Positions 28,920 through 37,509 of a stretch of DNA of 64,000 nucleotides are shown here, in pieces (the first letter of the stretch is position 1; each line of letters starts with the position of its first letter). Source of the DNA: Laspinema palackyanum D2a (GTDB lineage Bacteria; Cyanobacteriota; Cyanobacteriia; Cyanobacteriales; Laspinemataceae); NCBI GenBank assembly GCA_025370845.1, contig JAMXFF010000002.1, positions 24,242 through 88,241 on the forward strand. Direction: 5' to 3'. A program made the translations under genes and the position numbers. The notes beneath the pieces were generated by a model. It ran no database searches. It had not been told where the DNA came from and saw nothing but the letters and a program-made list of their open reading frames with translations.

Positions 28920-28962
28920 TGACATTGCTTGACATTGCCTGACATTGACTGACATTGCCTGA
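28920..28962. repeat. Four tandem 10-bp repeats (TGACATTGCC type)
   Basis: TGACATTGCT, TGACATTGCC, TGACATTGAC, TGACATTGCC in direct tandem at 28920-28959, then TGA. Lies between the FecR stop and its terminator. The helical-turn spacing suggests protein binding or slippage. Confidence 0.85.
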
Positions 28963-28992
28963 GTAAGACTCACCATACCCTCTGCTCATCTT

Positions 28993-29023
28993 GACCCCTA
29001 CAAACCTGCTGGGGTCTTTTTTT
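28993..29023 (+). terminator. Rho-independent terminator after the FecR-like gene
   Basis: Stem GACCCC / GGGGTC (28993-28998 and 29011-29016) with a 12-nt loop, followed by TTTTTTT. Confidence 0.85.
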
Positions 29024-29504
29024 ATTCCTTGCACTTCTATTGCAATACTCTATGAAAATGTGATTGATGTACATCCCTCGAACAGACCAGGTTATAGTCA
29101 CCTCTAGGTCTTCAGTCAGTCAATGAGGGGTCTGACCCCCTATTTGATGAATTAATGAGGTGAAGGGGATGTTTAATCATCTGGATTGCATAAACTGAAC
29201 ACCTCTGAAGACCTAACTGAAGACCTAACTGAAGACCTTAAATCCATGTCCGATATAGATTCTGAAGACTCTGAAGACTAATTACTCTAAAACTTTCATC
29301 AGAAATTAAATGTATGTTAATTCAATGACCCGGACGGATATAGCAATCAAGTCAAAGTTTAAGGGTCTGTGGGGTTCAGAATCACTGAAAGCCATACCAG
29401 ACAATGATTAAGGGTGTTCAGACAGGTGTTCAGACAGGTGTTCAGTGCAGTTTTGCCAGTTTTGAGGGGTCAATGGTAGCGATCGCCATTTGGTTCCACT
29501 GGCT
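29024..29504. other. Non-coding, repeat-bearing intergenic region
   Basis: No credible gene in 480 bp. It contains three tandem 12-bp units CTGAAGACCTAA (29205-29240), a second set GGTGTTCAGACA (about 29406-29440), and several single CTGAAGAC or GTCTTCAG copies. The same 12-mer family recurs at 61525-61572 and 61750-61790. One HIP1 site near 29480. Confidence 0.7.
29205..29240. repeat. Three 12-bp direct repeats CTGAAGACCTAA
   Basis: Perfect units at 29205 and 29217 and a one-base variant at 29229. The same unit family occurs 32 kb away at 61525, linking the two non-coding regions. Confidence 0.85.
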
Positions 29505-31721
29505 TTAGATTAAACTTTGTATTGAGATTGCAAGATTACAAAGAGGAGTAAAGTGCTGTTCACCAAGTAGGACAACCTGACCATTCGCATTGAGAGACCA
29601 ACCAACAGCTTCATCAAGTTGGGGAGTAAGTGGGGCAAGAGGACTGCGATGGTGAGGATTCAGAAATCGGAGAATAGCAACGGAACAACCCAAATTAAAT
29701 TGAAGGGGTTGATAAGTTTCAAGAGAAGGAAAAATTGGCTGAGTCAATCCCGAAAATTCATTGAGAATAATGGACCCGGCAAACTGAGAACCTAATTCAC
29801 TCGAAGCAATAATATCATTTTGAGGTGAGGGAATTGAACGAGGTTTAAATCCTAAAATAGCTTGAGAATTAATTGAAATTGTCCCTCCAAAACTCTGCTC
29901 AGAATTAGCGGTAATATTGCTGTTTTCAAGTCCGGTTAGAAGTTGAGAATTGATAAAAATATTTCCACCATTCCCAGCAGCCGATGCCGAAATATTAGAT
30001 TGATTTAGAAAATTTAGATTGATTCCCGATAAATGAATATTCCCTCCATCTCCTTCTAAAGTTGAAGCTGAAATAATTCCTCGATTACTTTGAAGAGTTT
30101 GAGTATTAATCAAAATATTACCAGCATCTCCAATTCCATCACTACGAACAGTTATCTGACCCAAATCCAAATTTAAGGAGTGGGTTTGGAGAAAAATATT
30201 ACCAGCATTACCAGTGGGTACAGATAAGTTAAGAAAAGAGGTGATAGGACTGGCAAAAATATCGGCAGTAGCACTGCTAATTTGTGCAGGAGGAAAACCC
30301 GATTCTTGTCCAGAAATAGAAAGATGATTGGCAAAAATGGAAATATCACCAGCATTACCACTTCCAAATGTTCCTGAATCAATTTGTCCAGAATTTAAAA
30401 TCTTGACTGAATTGGCAATGATAGAAACTTGACCGGCATCTCCAGAGGAAAAACTACTCGTATTAATTAACGAATTAGTTAATCTTAAAGGACTAACTCC
30501 ATTGACTTGGACAGAATCAGCATTTATATCAATTCGTCCACTATCCCCTAAACCAAAATTGACACTGGTGATAATTGCCCCATCAACTACATTTACTTGT
30601 TCAGCCCTGATATTGATATTGCCACTTGGTCCCTCGAAAGCTAATGCACTCAGATTTGAAACTGCCCGAATCCCCGTATCCGATTGTCCTGATAGATAGA
30701 TGCTGTCCCCATTGACATTGATATCAGCCCTCGACTCCAATCCATAATTGTTTGTTACAATCCCACCTGCTTGTTCCAGAATCAGATTTCCATTAATCTT
30801 GAGCAAATTTTGTTTCTTATAGGCATTGATTCCTATTCGGCTTCCCAGAAAATCCCTAATTCCTGTCATTCTTACATCGCCATTGACTGATATATTTGCA
30901 TCCACACCTAAAATTAAGGAGCCATTGCTTCCATTAACATTTCCGTCTATCCTTATCGTTCCATTACTCTGTATCAATGATTGATTTTCCAGGAAAATAC
31001 TACCAATAGCGGTTTGACTGGATTCTGCCGATAAATCCATACTATATTTAGTGTTTGCAATCAGATTTAAGTCACCGGCACTGAGAAGCCCTCCGTTAAA
31101 AAAGAAGTGGGGGGCAACCAATTTGATGCTCGTGCCAGTAAAATCAACTTCAGGCTGTACAGGTTGAAAGACTGGGTTGGTGATAACGATGCCATGCCCC
31201 GGACCGACAAACTGAATGGGTTGAGTGGCTCCAGATAAACCAATTGGTGCAGTGATAGTCAGCAATGGCGCTTCACTGGTATCGGTGCTGAAACTGCTGC
31301 CATCACTAAAATGGATACGATCGCCAGTGGTTCCATAGAAAGTACCACCGATATTGAGTTGGGCATTTTGACCGAAGATGATGCCGTTGGGGTTGAGCAT
31401 CCATAGATTAGCTATGCCGTTTGTGCTAATGATGCCGTCTATCAGTGAGCGATCGCTGCCAGTTATCCGACTGAAGATATTCTCAATCTCTGGAGCATTG
31501 TCAAATACCGCTTCAGTGCCGGTGGGTACAGAGAATTGTTCAAAACTATGAAATAGATTAGTTCCGGCAGTGGTTCCGCCTGTGATTGTTGTCAGATTTT
31601 CTTGAGTTGTTGTAATTGTATTGAGACTATTATCTGGAACTGGGACAGCCATTGCCCTAGATACTAAGCAATTAATTAATATAGTTACTAATATTGACTT
31701 GATTTTCCTTAGTTTTTTCAT
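29505..31721 (-). CDS. Filamentous haemagglutinin-type TpsA exoprotein
   Basis: 738 aa from the ATG at 31721, which overlaps the upstream nuclease stop (ATGA) and opens a signal peptide ending at SRAMA; the frame extends further upstream without a better start. The N-terminal TPS domain is clear: TAGTNLFHSFEQFSVPTG, then LWMLNPNGIIFGQNAQLNIG (the NPNGI hallmark). A long beta-helix follows, with repeated GNAGNI/GDAGNI and SSG-type turns. TpsA proteins are exported by a TpsB outer-membrane partner; no TpsB is in this window. Probably a surface adhesin. Length is short-to-normal for cyanobacterial members. Confidence 0.9.
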   Translation of the reverse strand: MKKLRKIKSILVTILINCLVSRAMAVPVPDNSLNTITTTQENLTTITGGTTAGTNLFHSFEQFSVPTGTEAVFDNAPEIENIFSRITGSDRSLIDGIISTNGIANLWMLNPNGIIFGQNAQLNIGGTFYGTTGDRIHFSDGSSFSTDTSEAPLLTITAPIGLSGATQPIQFVGPGHGIVITNPVFQPVQPEVDFTGTSIKLVAPHFFFNGGLLSAGDLNLIANTKYSMDLSAESSQTAIGSIFLENQSLIQSNGTIRIDGNVNGSNGSLILGVDANISVNGDVRMTGIRDFLGSRIGINAYKKQNLLKINGNLILEQAGGIVTNNYGLESRADINVNGDSIYLSGQSDTGIRAVSNLSALAFEGPSGNINIRAEQVNVVDGAIITSVNFGLGDSGRIDINADSVQVNGVSPLRLTNSLINTSSFSSGDAGQVSIIANSVKILNSGQIDSGTFGSGNAGDISIFANHLSISGQESGFPPAQISSATADIFASPITSFLNLSVPTGNAGNIFLQTHSLNLDLGQITVRSDGIGDAGNILINTQTLQSNRGIISASTLEGDGGNIHLSGINLNFLNQSNISASAAGNGGNIFINSQLLTGLENSNITANSEQSFGGTISINSQAILGFKPRSIPSPQNDIIASSELGSQFAGSIILNEFSGLTQPIFPSLETYQPLQFNLGCSVAILRFLNPHHRSPLAPLTPQLDEAVGWSLNANGQVVLLGEQHFTPLCNLAISIQSLI

Positions 31722-32224
31722 CTTTTTAATCTTCTCCATTCCCAGGGCATGATAAAGTTTGGGTCTCTCCAAATTCCTTCTTTTCGTATTCTAGCTGTAT
31801 ATTGGTTTCTGATAATGTGACAATATATGGTGATTTCATCTCGGGGGGATAAGTTTATATTTTGAGGAAATGGTAAATAGGCGGCTGATAATCCTGCTGC
31901 CGATATTAATCTTTGATAATTAGTTACTATTGCTTTTCTATCCCGATATAAATCTATTAAAGTTCTTCCATATATATCTAAACCCTTCTCCACATAAATC
32001 ACACAATTTGAATTTTTTACATAATCAATCAAATAAGATTTCGCCAATTCTCCCCATTTCCATTGAGATTCATCATAAGGAGTTTTTACGAAATCATCAG
32101 CCCTTTTAGTTTCTGGAGTATCAATCCACCGAATTCTATAATAAATTGGTTGTTCATTTTCCCAGGAAACTAGAGTATCCCCATCTATCACAAAAGGTTT
32201 AGCTTTGAATACTTTAATAACCAT
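31718..32224 (-). CDS. Staphylococcal-nuclease-like (thermonuclease) protein
   Basis: 168 aa. FVIDGDTLVSWENEQPIYYR followed by IRWIDTPETKRADD gives the SNase metal-binding Asp and the R-x-x-x-D-x-P-E motif; YGRTLIDLYRD carries the second catalytic Arg. The family are Ca-dependent nucleases or DNA/RNA-binding relatives. No obvious signal peptide. Its gene end overlaps the TpsA start by 4 bp, odd partners that suggest the join is recent or that co-expression is fortuitous. Confidence 0.8.
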   Translation of the reverse strand: MVIKVFKAKPFVIDGDTLVSWENEQPIYYRIRWIDTPETKRADDFVKTPYDESQWKWGELAKSYLIDYVKNSNCVIYVEKGLDIYGRTLIDLYRDRKAIVTNYQRLISAAGLSAAYLPFPQNINLSPRDEITIYCHIIRNQYTARIRKEGIWRDPNFIMPWEWRRLKR

Positions 32225-32233
32225 CGTTTAGTC

Positions 32234-32268
32234 AAAAAAAATAGCCAAGACTGTGGAAGTCTTGACTA
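32234..32268 (-). terminator. Rho-independent terminator after the DUF5131 gene
   Basis: Read on the minus strand: AGTCAAGACT / AGTCTTGGCT stem with a 5-nt loop, then eight Ts. It lies between the DUF5131 stop and the nuclease start, so the two are separate units. Confidence 0.85.
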
Positions 32269-32275
32269 AATTATA

Positions 32276-33229
32276 TCAGATTAATGGAAACTGTTGAACT
32301 CTTAAATCATCAGGCCATTCATCAGGATTGCCACCTTTACGGTCATGAAGATTGACAGTATTGATACCAGGTAAATAATCTTCAGAACCTAAATAGGGTT
32401 TAGCTCCTAATTGTTTGACAAAACAAGCAATTTTAGCATCACTACATTGTCGAACAATAAACTGAATCCATTCAACTCGACATGGACGAGCATTAAAACC
32501 TGATTCGCCCCCGCAGATTATCCACCGAATTTTATCATTCCAGAGATTGTTCCCACATTCAGGGCAATCTACAAATTTGGCTGTACCACATTTGTAACCA
32601 TGTTTTACTTGAAGTTTTCTCCCGTTTCCATGACAGTAGTTGCAGACCAAATGATTACCTAAATCAAGTTTGCCCAACAACGGTTCACAACTAAGAAACC
32701 GAATTTTGGCAGGAACCTGAATCAGATATGGAATCCGTTTATCAGCCATCTCCTGATTCTCCACACTGGTTCCCACCCAGACATTGTTTAAAGGCCAGTC
32801 AAAGTCCATGTTGTGAGACCATTCATAACCGGCTTCTTCGATTCGGTTTGGAGTGGCTGAATCAGATAAATATTCCAGCATCCTTTCCGGTCGTTTGGTG
32901 AGAATCTGGAACGTATGTTGATTGGCGATCGCCATGATAGCAAAGATTTTATCTATCCATTCAAATGGAACATTCTTATGGAAGATATCAGACATTGAAC
33001 AAACAAATATTTTCTTCGGTTTCTTCCACTTTAATGTTTTTAACAATTGAGATTCAACAAATTCTACTGTTCCATCCCATGAAGCTACTTTCTGATACTG
33101 ACTAAACTGCTGTAATCGAGGGGATTTCGCTGCCTCAGAAGCATAGCATAGAGCACAGCCGGGGCTGATACGAGAGCACCCAACTATCGGATTTATCGTC
33201 TCGTCCGTCCAGCTTATCTTTGTTGACAT
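32276..33229 (-). CDS. DUF5131 (phage Gp37/Gp68-like) protein
   Basis: 317 aa. The family start ISWTDETINPIVGCSRISPG with C-x-x-C (CALCYA) is present, followed by VFVCSMSDIFHK, FQILTKRPERM, NVWVGTSVENQ and WIICGGESGFNARPC, all conserved in order. Four further cysteines (CNYCHG, CPECG) in the middle form a zinc-ribbon-like insertion. The family is common in phages and mobile elements; radical-SAM-like chemistry has been suggested, but the function is not known to me. A strong AAGGAGG precedes the ATG. Confidence 0.85.
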   Translation of the reverse strand: MSTKISWTDETINPIVGCSRISPGCALCYASEAAKSPRLQQFSQYQKVASWDGTVEFVESQLLKTLKWKKPKKIFVCSMSDIFHKNVPFEWIDKIFAIMAIANQHTFQILTKRPERMLEYLSDSATPNRIEEAGYEWSHNMDFDWPLNNVWVGTSVENQEMADKRIPYLIQVPAKIRFLSCEPLLGKLDLGNHLVCNYCHGNGRKLQVKHGYKCGTAKFVDCPECGNNLWNDKIRWIICGGESGFNARPCRVEWIQFIVRQCSDAKIACFVKQLGAKPYLGSEDYLPGINTVNLHDRKGGNPDEWPDDLRVQQFPLI

Positions 33230-33274
33230 TTTTCCTCCTTGAGAGCAGAGTTTTTAGACCCTGCTTTATATAGT

Positions 33275-33658
33275 TTACTGGTCAAATTCTATCAATTTGT
33301 TAAGTTGATACAATCTGATTGTATTAGATTTGAGGAGTTTTTTTGATTGGGACTCCATTACTTCTACTGCATTAATTTTCTGAATCTTTTCCTGTCTGCT
33401 CAAAAATGAATCTTTGACAAGCTCTGTTTTCAGTCTTTCGATATCTTGTACAACCCCCACAAGATATTTAATATTGACTTCATGGCTTTTTTTCCTGCAA
33501 ACTCGCCATGTCTTCATAGAGTGAACACCAATTAGATGCCAAAAGAAACTATAACCAAGTAACTTATCTAGTTTGATTGACAGGACTGTTATAGTCTTTA
33601 AAGCACATCTAATTGCTGCCCAATATTCAGTCAAAATGAAATGTTCTATTCTTCTCAT
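33275..33658 (-). CDS. Unknown 127-aa basic protein
   Basis: Lys/Arg-rich and helical, with segments IKYLVGVVQDIERLKTELVK and SQSKKLLKSNTIRLYQLNKL. No motif recognised. The start overlaps the stop of the 93-aa gene by 4 bp, which argues for a real, coupled gene. Could be nucleic-acid binding from its charge; inference. Confidence 0.5.
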   Translation of the reverse strand: MRRIEHFILTEYWAAIRCALKTITVLSIKLDKLLGYSFFWHLIGVHSMKTWRVCRKKSHEVNIKYLVGVVQDIERLKTELVKDSFLSRQEKIQKINAVEVMESQSKKLLKSNTIRLYQLNKLIEFDQ

Positions 33659-33936
33659 TTGGTTATTGAAATTGGTTGATTTAAGACCGTTTGTTTTGCC
33701 AAATCAATTGGCATCTGAAATAGGTCAAAATGTCGAGTAATTTGTCCTGTTTGCTGGTTTATAAAAGGAGTATAGACCTTAACAATCAAGGCTTTGTGTT
33801 CAGTTGATGCAATCCAAACACCCATGTGGACAAATTTCATGAACGGCTGATTTAAAAGAATAAAGTCAGGAATTTTACCTTGTTGTTTCTGGTTTTGCAG
33901 AAACTCAATAGCTGAAATCAAATTATTACTATTCAT
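33655..33936 (-). CDS. Unknown 93-aa protein
   Basis: Helical N-terminus (LISAIEFLQNQKQQGKIPDF) followed by beta-rich MGVWIASTEHKALIVKVYTP. No family recognised. Four-base overlap with the next gene supports expression as a pair. The 340 bp upstream have no gene. Confidence 0.5.
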   Translation of the reverse strand: MNSNNLISAIEFLQNQKQQGKIPDFILLNQPFMKFVHMGVWIASTEHKALIVKVYTPFINQQTGQITRHFDLFQMPIDLAKQTVLNQPISITK

Positions 33937-34230
33937 CGAATCTACCCAACAACAATTTTCAATTCACAAAGCGACAGCAGGAACACCGAATTTGAACTGG
34001 AATTTAATCAGCAATGATATCTGGACTGTAGAGGGCAACAGTTCCGATATAATGTTTGGTGAACAATATTCGTGTGGATGATTGGAGAGGAATTTCACGA
34101 CATTTGAATATTTTACCGGATAATTTAATCATAAATCAACTAATTTCGTTAACTTAGTTAGATTATTTATCAAAATCTGATGTGAAATAAGAAAAAAATA
34201 AAGCATCAAGAAATGATTAGTGAAATAGGT
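33937..34230. other. AT-rich intergenic region without visible genes
   Basis: About 290 bp between the 93-aa gene and the terminator of the next minus-strand gene. AT-rich, with no credible frame or notable repeat; expected to carry the promoter of the 93/127-aa pair. Confidence 0.5.
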
Positions 34231-34263
34231 AAAAAAAAAGACCCCAGTATTGCTACTGGAGTC
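34231..34263 (-). terminator. Rho-independent terminator after the 246-aa gene
   Basis: Minus-strand stem GACTCCAGTA / TACTGGGGTC with loop GCAA, followed by nine Ts (As at 34231-34239 on plus). Confidence 0.9.
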
Positions 34264-34278
34264 TCAAATCAATCAGGA

Positions 34279-35019
34279 TTATTTGGTTTTACCGGCTTTG
34301 AGTTTCTTGTCGTTTACCGGAGGTAATTCGGCAATTTCCCCAGAAGCAGACAAAAGATTAACATTAGCAGCATGATTCGCTTCCAATATGGGGTCAGAGC
34401 AAAACCCCATCCCCTGACATTGGGCATCATAAATCTCAGACGCGGCTTTCAGTGCTGCCTTCTCGAAATCATTCTCCGGTTCCCGGTAGGTCGTTTCTAT
34501 GTAAAAGTATGGACCCCAGTCACCTACGGCTTGGACCATCTCGAAGATAAAGATTTTCCCGAAGAACAATCGTTTGATTTCTTCTGTTGCATATTCCTCA
34601 ATGGGTTTCTCCATCCCAGAAGAAACCCAGGAATTGAATGCTTGTTGGGAGAATTCCTCAAAGATTCGGGCAATCTTATCTTTACTTTGGCGATGTAGTA
34701 AGAAAGTGATTAGCTGAGAGCAGTTCTCCACTAACTCTGCTTTCACCTCGCCTTTGACTGGGAAGCCCCAGATTTCTTTGAACTCTTCTGATGTATAATG
34801 TGGCTCGAATGTCAGAATCTTGTCTGTGACATGACACAGAGCTAGTTCAATTACTTTGCCCCGAGTCAACCCTGACTCTTTTGCTTCTAAATGGCTCATG
34901 CCCTTTAATTGCGAATTAGAACAGAGAAATACTCCCCATTCTTTATGACAATTCCCCCTGTACCTTAATGGGACTTCAGGAATGCGAAATGCGAAGTTAT
35001 CTACTTTTATTACGTTCAT
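34279..35019 (-). CDS. Unknown 246-aa protein
   Basis: Not recognised. A mixed alpha/beta soluble protein with PLRYRGNCHKEWGVFLCSNS near the start and ETTYREPENDFEKAALKAAS near the end. The C-terminus is Lys-rich. The region just upstream is a run of GTTTCT-type hexamers, in the place where a promoter and ribosome site would be. Strong terminator downstream. Monocistronic. Confidence 0.55.
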   Translation of the reverse strand: MNVIKVDNFAFRIPEVPLRYRGNCHKEWGVFLCSNSQLKGMSHLEAKESGLTRGKVIELALCHVTDKILTFEPHYTSEEFKEIWGFPVKGEVKAELVENCSQLITFLLHRQSKDKIARIFEEFSQQAFNSWVSSGMEKPIEEYATEEIKRLFFGKIFIFEMVQAVGDWGPYFYIETTYREPENDFEKAALKAASEIYDAQCQGMGFCSDPILEANHAANVNLLSASGEIAELPPVNDKKLKAGKTK

Positions 35020-35068
35020 GTTTCTGTTCCTGTTTCTGTTTCTGTTTCTGTTTTGGTTTTTGTTTCTG
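35020..35068. repeat. TTTCTG-type hexamer tract
   Basis: Repeats of TTTCTG and variants directly before the 246-aa gene start. The same hexamer family (CAGAAA on the other strand) also occurs at about 36256-36290, 44310-44340, 50878-50933, 60476-60500 and 63895-63945. Confidence 0.75.
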
Positions 35069-35135
35069 ATAGCTTTTTTGTCATGGGAAAGCTAGAAAAC
35101 CCCAGAGAATAAGCGAGAGCCAGAGGCGATTCCCC

Positions 35136-35633
35136 TTAAGATTGATAAACAATCAAATAAGGTTCTTGGTACATACCCTTATCCCGGCGATCGTTATACT
35201 TACTCTTGAGAGAAATGATGTAAGCGGTCTGTTTTAATTCTTCTTGTTTAGCTTGAAGAACTTCTATTTGAGACCTTAAAAATTCAATTTGCTCGGTAAT
35301 CTGATTCAGTTCTTCTGAATTTTTCCGAATTTCTGCCAATTCAAATAATTGAATCTGTTGAGATAGTCTTTCTAGTTCTGGGTCATCTTTGTCGGTTGGG
35401 TATTTTTTCCGTGCACCCAGAACCAATTTTAACCCATTCCCTCTATACACCATTTTTCCTTTATTATTGAGACTGTTTCCAGTTTCTAAAATGGTTAGAG
35501 CTTCATTGATTGCTTTGGGCTCAATTTCCTTGAGCCAGTCCTGGGAATTTTGAATAGTTTTCTTGAGTTTAGCATATTCCTCAAGTGCTGACTCAATTTC
35601 CGGTAATTCATCTTTTCTGGGAATAATAATCAT
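35136..35633 (-). CDS. Coiled-coil protein, 165 aa (possibly Gam-like)
   Basis: Start ATG at 35633 chosen for the AGGAG 7 nt upstream; the frame is open further up but without a ribosome site. Long coiled coil at about residues 90-145 (ELNQITEQIEFLRSQIEVLQ). The first half has a helix then GNGLKLVLGARKKYPTD. Phage Gam-type host-nuclease inhibitors are coiled-coil proteins of similar length, but I see no diagnostic motif, so this is a weak comparison. Confidence 0.55.
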   Translation of the reverse strand: MIIIPRKDELPEIESALEEYAKLKKTIQNSQDWLKEIEPKAINEALTILETGNSLNNKGKMVYRGNGLKLVLGARKKYPTDKDDPELERLSQQIQLFELAEIRKNSEELNQITEQIEFLRSQIEVLQAKQEELKQTAYIISLKSKYNDRRDKGMYQEPYLIVYQS

Positions 35634-35712
35634 GGTAAACTCCTGTAAATGTGATGATGATGTGTTCGAGGCATCGTTTATTGGATGCCTCATTTCTTTT
35701 GATGAAAGATTA

Positions 35713-36018
35713 TTAGACAGTTAAAGGTATTTCCATATCATCCACCTCTGGAATCTCCAACTCATCGGGATAAGGAATATGCTTCCGAAACTTTTCTTGA
35801 TTGAACTTATTAATGAACCATTCTGGGTCTGACTCAATAGAGTCAACTATTGCTTTGAACCACTCAGATACAGCATATTCGACTGTTTCTGTTGGAACAC
35901 ACTGACATTCCATAATTCCCACTGCTTGTAATCTGGTGGCGATCGCCTTAATATCGATTGCTTGGTCTACCCACTTAGGAATTGATACAACCTTGACTTT
36001 CTCTACTATTCGTTGCAT
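35713..36018 (-). CDS. Unknown 101-aa protein
   Basis: From the ATG at 36018 (MQRIVEKVKVVSIPKWVDQA); a GTG at 36063 would add 15 residues, and neither start has a clear ribosome site. Helical, acidic C-terminus (DELEIPEVDDMEIPLTV). Contains a HIP1 site. No family recognised. Confidence 0.45.
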   Translation of the reverse strand: MQRIVEKVKVVSIPKWVDQAIDIKAIATRLQAVGIMECQCVPTETVEYAVSEWFKAIVDSIESDPEWFINKFNQEKFRKHIPYPDELEIPEVDDMEIPLTV

Positions 36019-36157
36019 AATATGTTTTACGAAACATCCACACAACAAAGCGTAAGCAACCACTACAAAACAAGTCTGATTATGTTTAACTGCGTCTGTG
36101 TCTAACTGCGTCTAAATGCGTAATTTCCAGCTTATTATCTGAATCTCCTGATATATC

Positions 36158-36187
36158 ACTCCTCCCATGCCCGGGAGGAGTTTTTTT
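36158..36187 (+). terminator. Strong hairpin terminator on the plus strand with no gene upstream
   Basis: ACTCCTCCC / GGGAGGAGT, loop ATGCCC, then TTTTTTT. All neighbouring genes are on the minus strand, so it may end a small plus-strand RNA starting in 36064-36150. A repeat AACTGCGTCT occurs twice in that stretch. Confidence 0.75.
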
Positions 36188-36539
36188 ATTTCTCTTTTTC
36201 TACATCACCAGCACCAGAATCTAATCCAGCACCAGAATCTAATCCAGAATCAATTTCAGAAGCAGAAGCAGAAGCAGAAGCAGAAACATTATTTGTTTCT
36301 GAGAAAGACAAAGTATTATCAGATAAGAGTTGAGAGAGAAAGTGAGTGGATTGAAGTTTGAGAAATTGGAGAAGGATAACACCAGTAGAAATATCCTTCA
36401 ACTTATAAACTAGACCATCAACACTAAGAAGATAATGGTCAGATTCATTATCGGGAACACAACAATCAATTAAATTTTGTTGTTCGGCTTCTAAAGCAAG
36501 TTTGAGAATTCGGGTTTTCAGATGAGATTTGATAGGCAT
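36186..36539 (-). CDS. Unknown 117-aa protein with low-complexity tail
   Basis: Residues 1-75 form a plausible small domain (LKLALEAEQQNLIDCCVPDN, then DHYLLSVDGLVYKLKDISTG). The tail is simple sequence (ASASASASE, then SGLDSGAGLDSGAG) coded by hexamer repeats of the CAGAAG type, and its stop lies in the terminator of the opposite strand. The hexamer expansion has probably lengthened the gene recently. GAACGTTCCTCC precedes the ATG. Confidence 0.45.
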   Translation of the reverse strand: MPIKSHLKTRILKLALEAEQQNLIDCCVPDNESDHYLLSVDGLVYKLKDISTGVILLQFLKLQSTHFLSQLLSDNTLSFSETNNVSASASASASEIDSGLDSGAGLDSGAGDVEKEK

Positions 36540-36597
36540 AGAACGTTCCTCCTTTGAGAAAGAGGGAAATAGTTGGATTGATTTCCCTCTGAAAAAC

Positions 36598-37083
36598 TTA
36601 AAAGAGACTTAATTGGATTGAAACTGGCTCAATCAAATGTTTTTGTGGGTGAAAATTGATAATGGTTAAGTTTTTGCGTCGAGCCTGATTGACAGCATGA
36701 AATGTTCCTCCATGTTGTCTTCCATCCCAAACAGACAAACAAAGCTGGGAATTGTTTATCATCCATAAATTACGCTGGTTCAAACATCCAGTATAATATT
36801 TGTCCGCTAAGTAGATTTTATCAGGTGCTAAAGACAGGATATGATGATATTTCTGCTTTTGAGATTGAGACCAAAACTTGTCTTGGTCTCTACAAGGAAC
36901 CACAGCAGTCCAGGGCAACTGCATCTTGCTCAGAATCTGAGCCGTTAACTGGTCAGTTCCTAATGCCATTCCAATATAAAAATGTTCTACTCCTTGTTTA
37001 TTGGCGATCGCCACCAACTGTTCGATTCCCGGTATTACTGACCGAGGAATTGTTCTATGTCCAGTAAAAAATGCTGATTTCAT
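36598..37083 (-). CDS. SLOG-family (DUF1273/YspA-like) protein
   Basis: 161 aa. SAFFTGHRTIP opens the Rossmann-like fold, GMALGTDQLTAQIL is the family glycine-rich loop, and NQRNLWMINNSQLCLSVWDG followed by GGTFHAVNQARRKNL matches the ligand-binding half. SLOG proteins bind nucleotides or their derivatives and some sense signals in conflict systems. A second, fused SLOG domain occurs in the 855-aa protein at 55858-58425. Close to the 69-aa gene and probably co-transcribed. Confidence 0.75.
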   Translation of the reverse strand: MKSAFFTGHRTIPRSVIPGIEQLVAIANKQGVEHFYIGMALGTDQLTAQILSKMQLPWTAVVPCRDQDKFWSQSQKQKYHHILSLAPDKIYLADKYYTGCLNQRNLWMINNSQLCLSVWDGRQHGGTFHAVNQARRKNLTIINFHPQKHLIEPVSIQLSLF

Positions 37084-37092
37084 GATTGGCTC

Positions 37093-37302
37093 CTAAAATT
37101 CATCGGGAAATTGATTAGGAAATTGTGCGCTATCAGCATCAATTAATTCGGGTTCATCAGATTCTTGAATTAATTCAGCTTCATCTATTTCATCATCGGG
37201 GATATCTGGTTCGTATCCATATTCAGGATATGGAATTCCACAAAATTCTACCCATTGTCTTAAATAGAGCATAATCATAGGAATGAATAACATCAATAAC
37301 AA
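37093..37302 (-). CDS. Small anchored acidic protein, 69 aa
   Basis: A short hydrophobic N-terminus (LLMLFIPMIMLYLRQWVEFC) is followed by a very acidic tail (PDIPDDEIDEAELIQESDE). Nine bp upstream of the SLOG gene, suggesting co-expression. Small size makes it tentative. Confidence 0.4.
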   Translation of the reverse strand: MLLMLFIPMIMLYLRQWVEFCGIPYPEYGYEPDIPDDEIDEAELIQESDEPELIDADSAQFPNQFPDEF

Positions 37303-37390
37303 GAAGCGACAGCCAAGGAAACAATTATTTTTGAAGATAATCAGTCAAACAGTCAGTCAAATTATCAGTCTTCGGAGTTCGGATGCAGTT

Positions 37391-37411
37391 CATCACCTTG
37401 AACAGTTTCTC
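37391..37411. repeat. 21-bp direct repeat, copy 1 of 2 (copy 2 at 37906-37926)
   Basis: ATCACCTTGAACAGTTTCTCG here and, with one mismatch, at 37906. The two copies flank the 101-aa gene at 37510, as if it were carried as a cassette between repeats, or as if the segment had been duplicated with the intergenic DNA. Confidence 0.7.
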
Positions 37412-37509
37412 GTCATAATGCAGCCTAAAATCTGCGAATTTTTAGGTTAAGTATTTAAGACTTGTGGGCGGGTTTAGTCAAAAACTCGTTTGACGCGATT
37501 GCATTTCGA

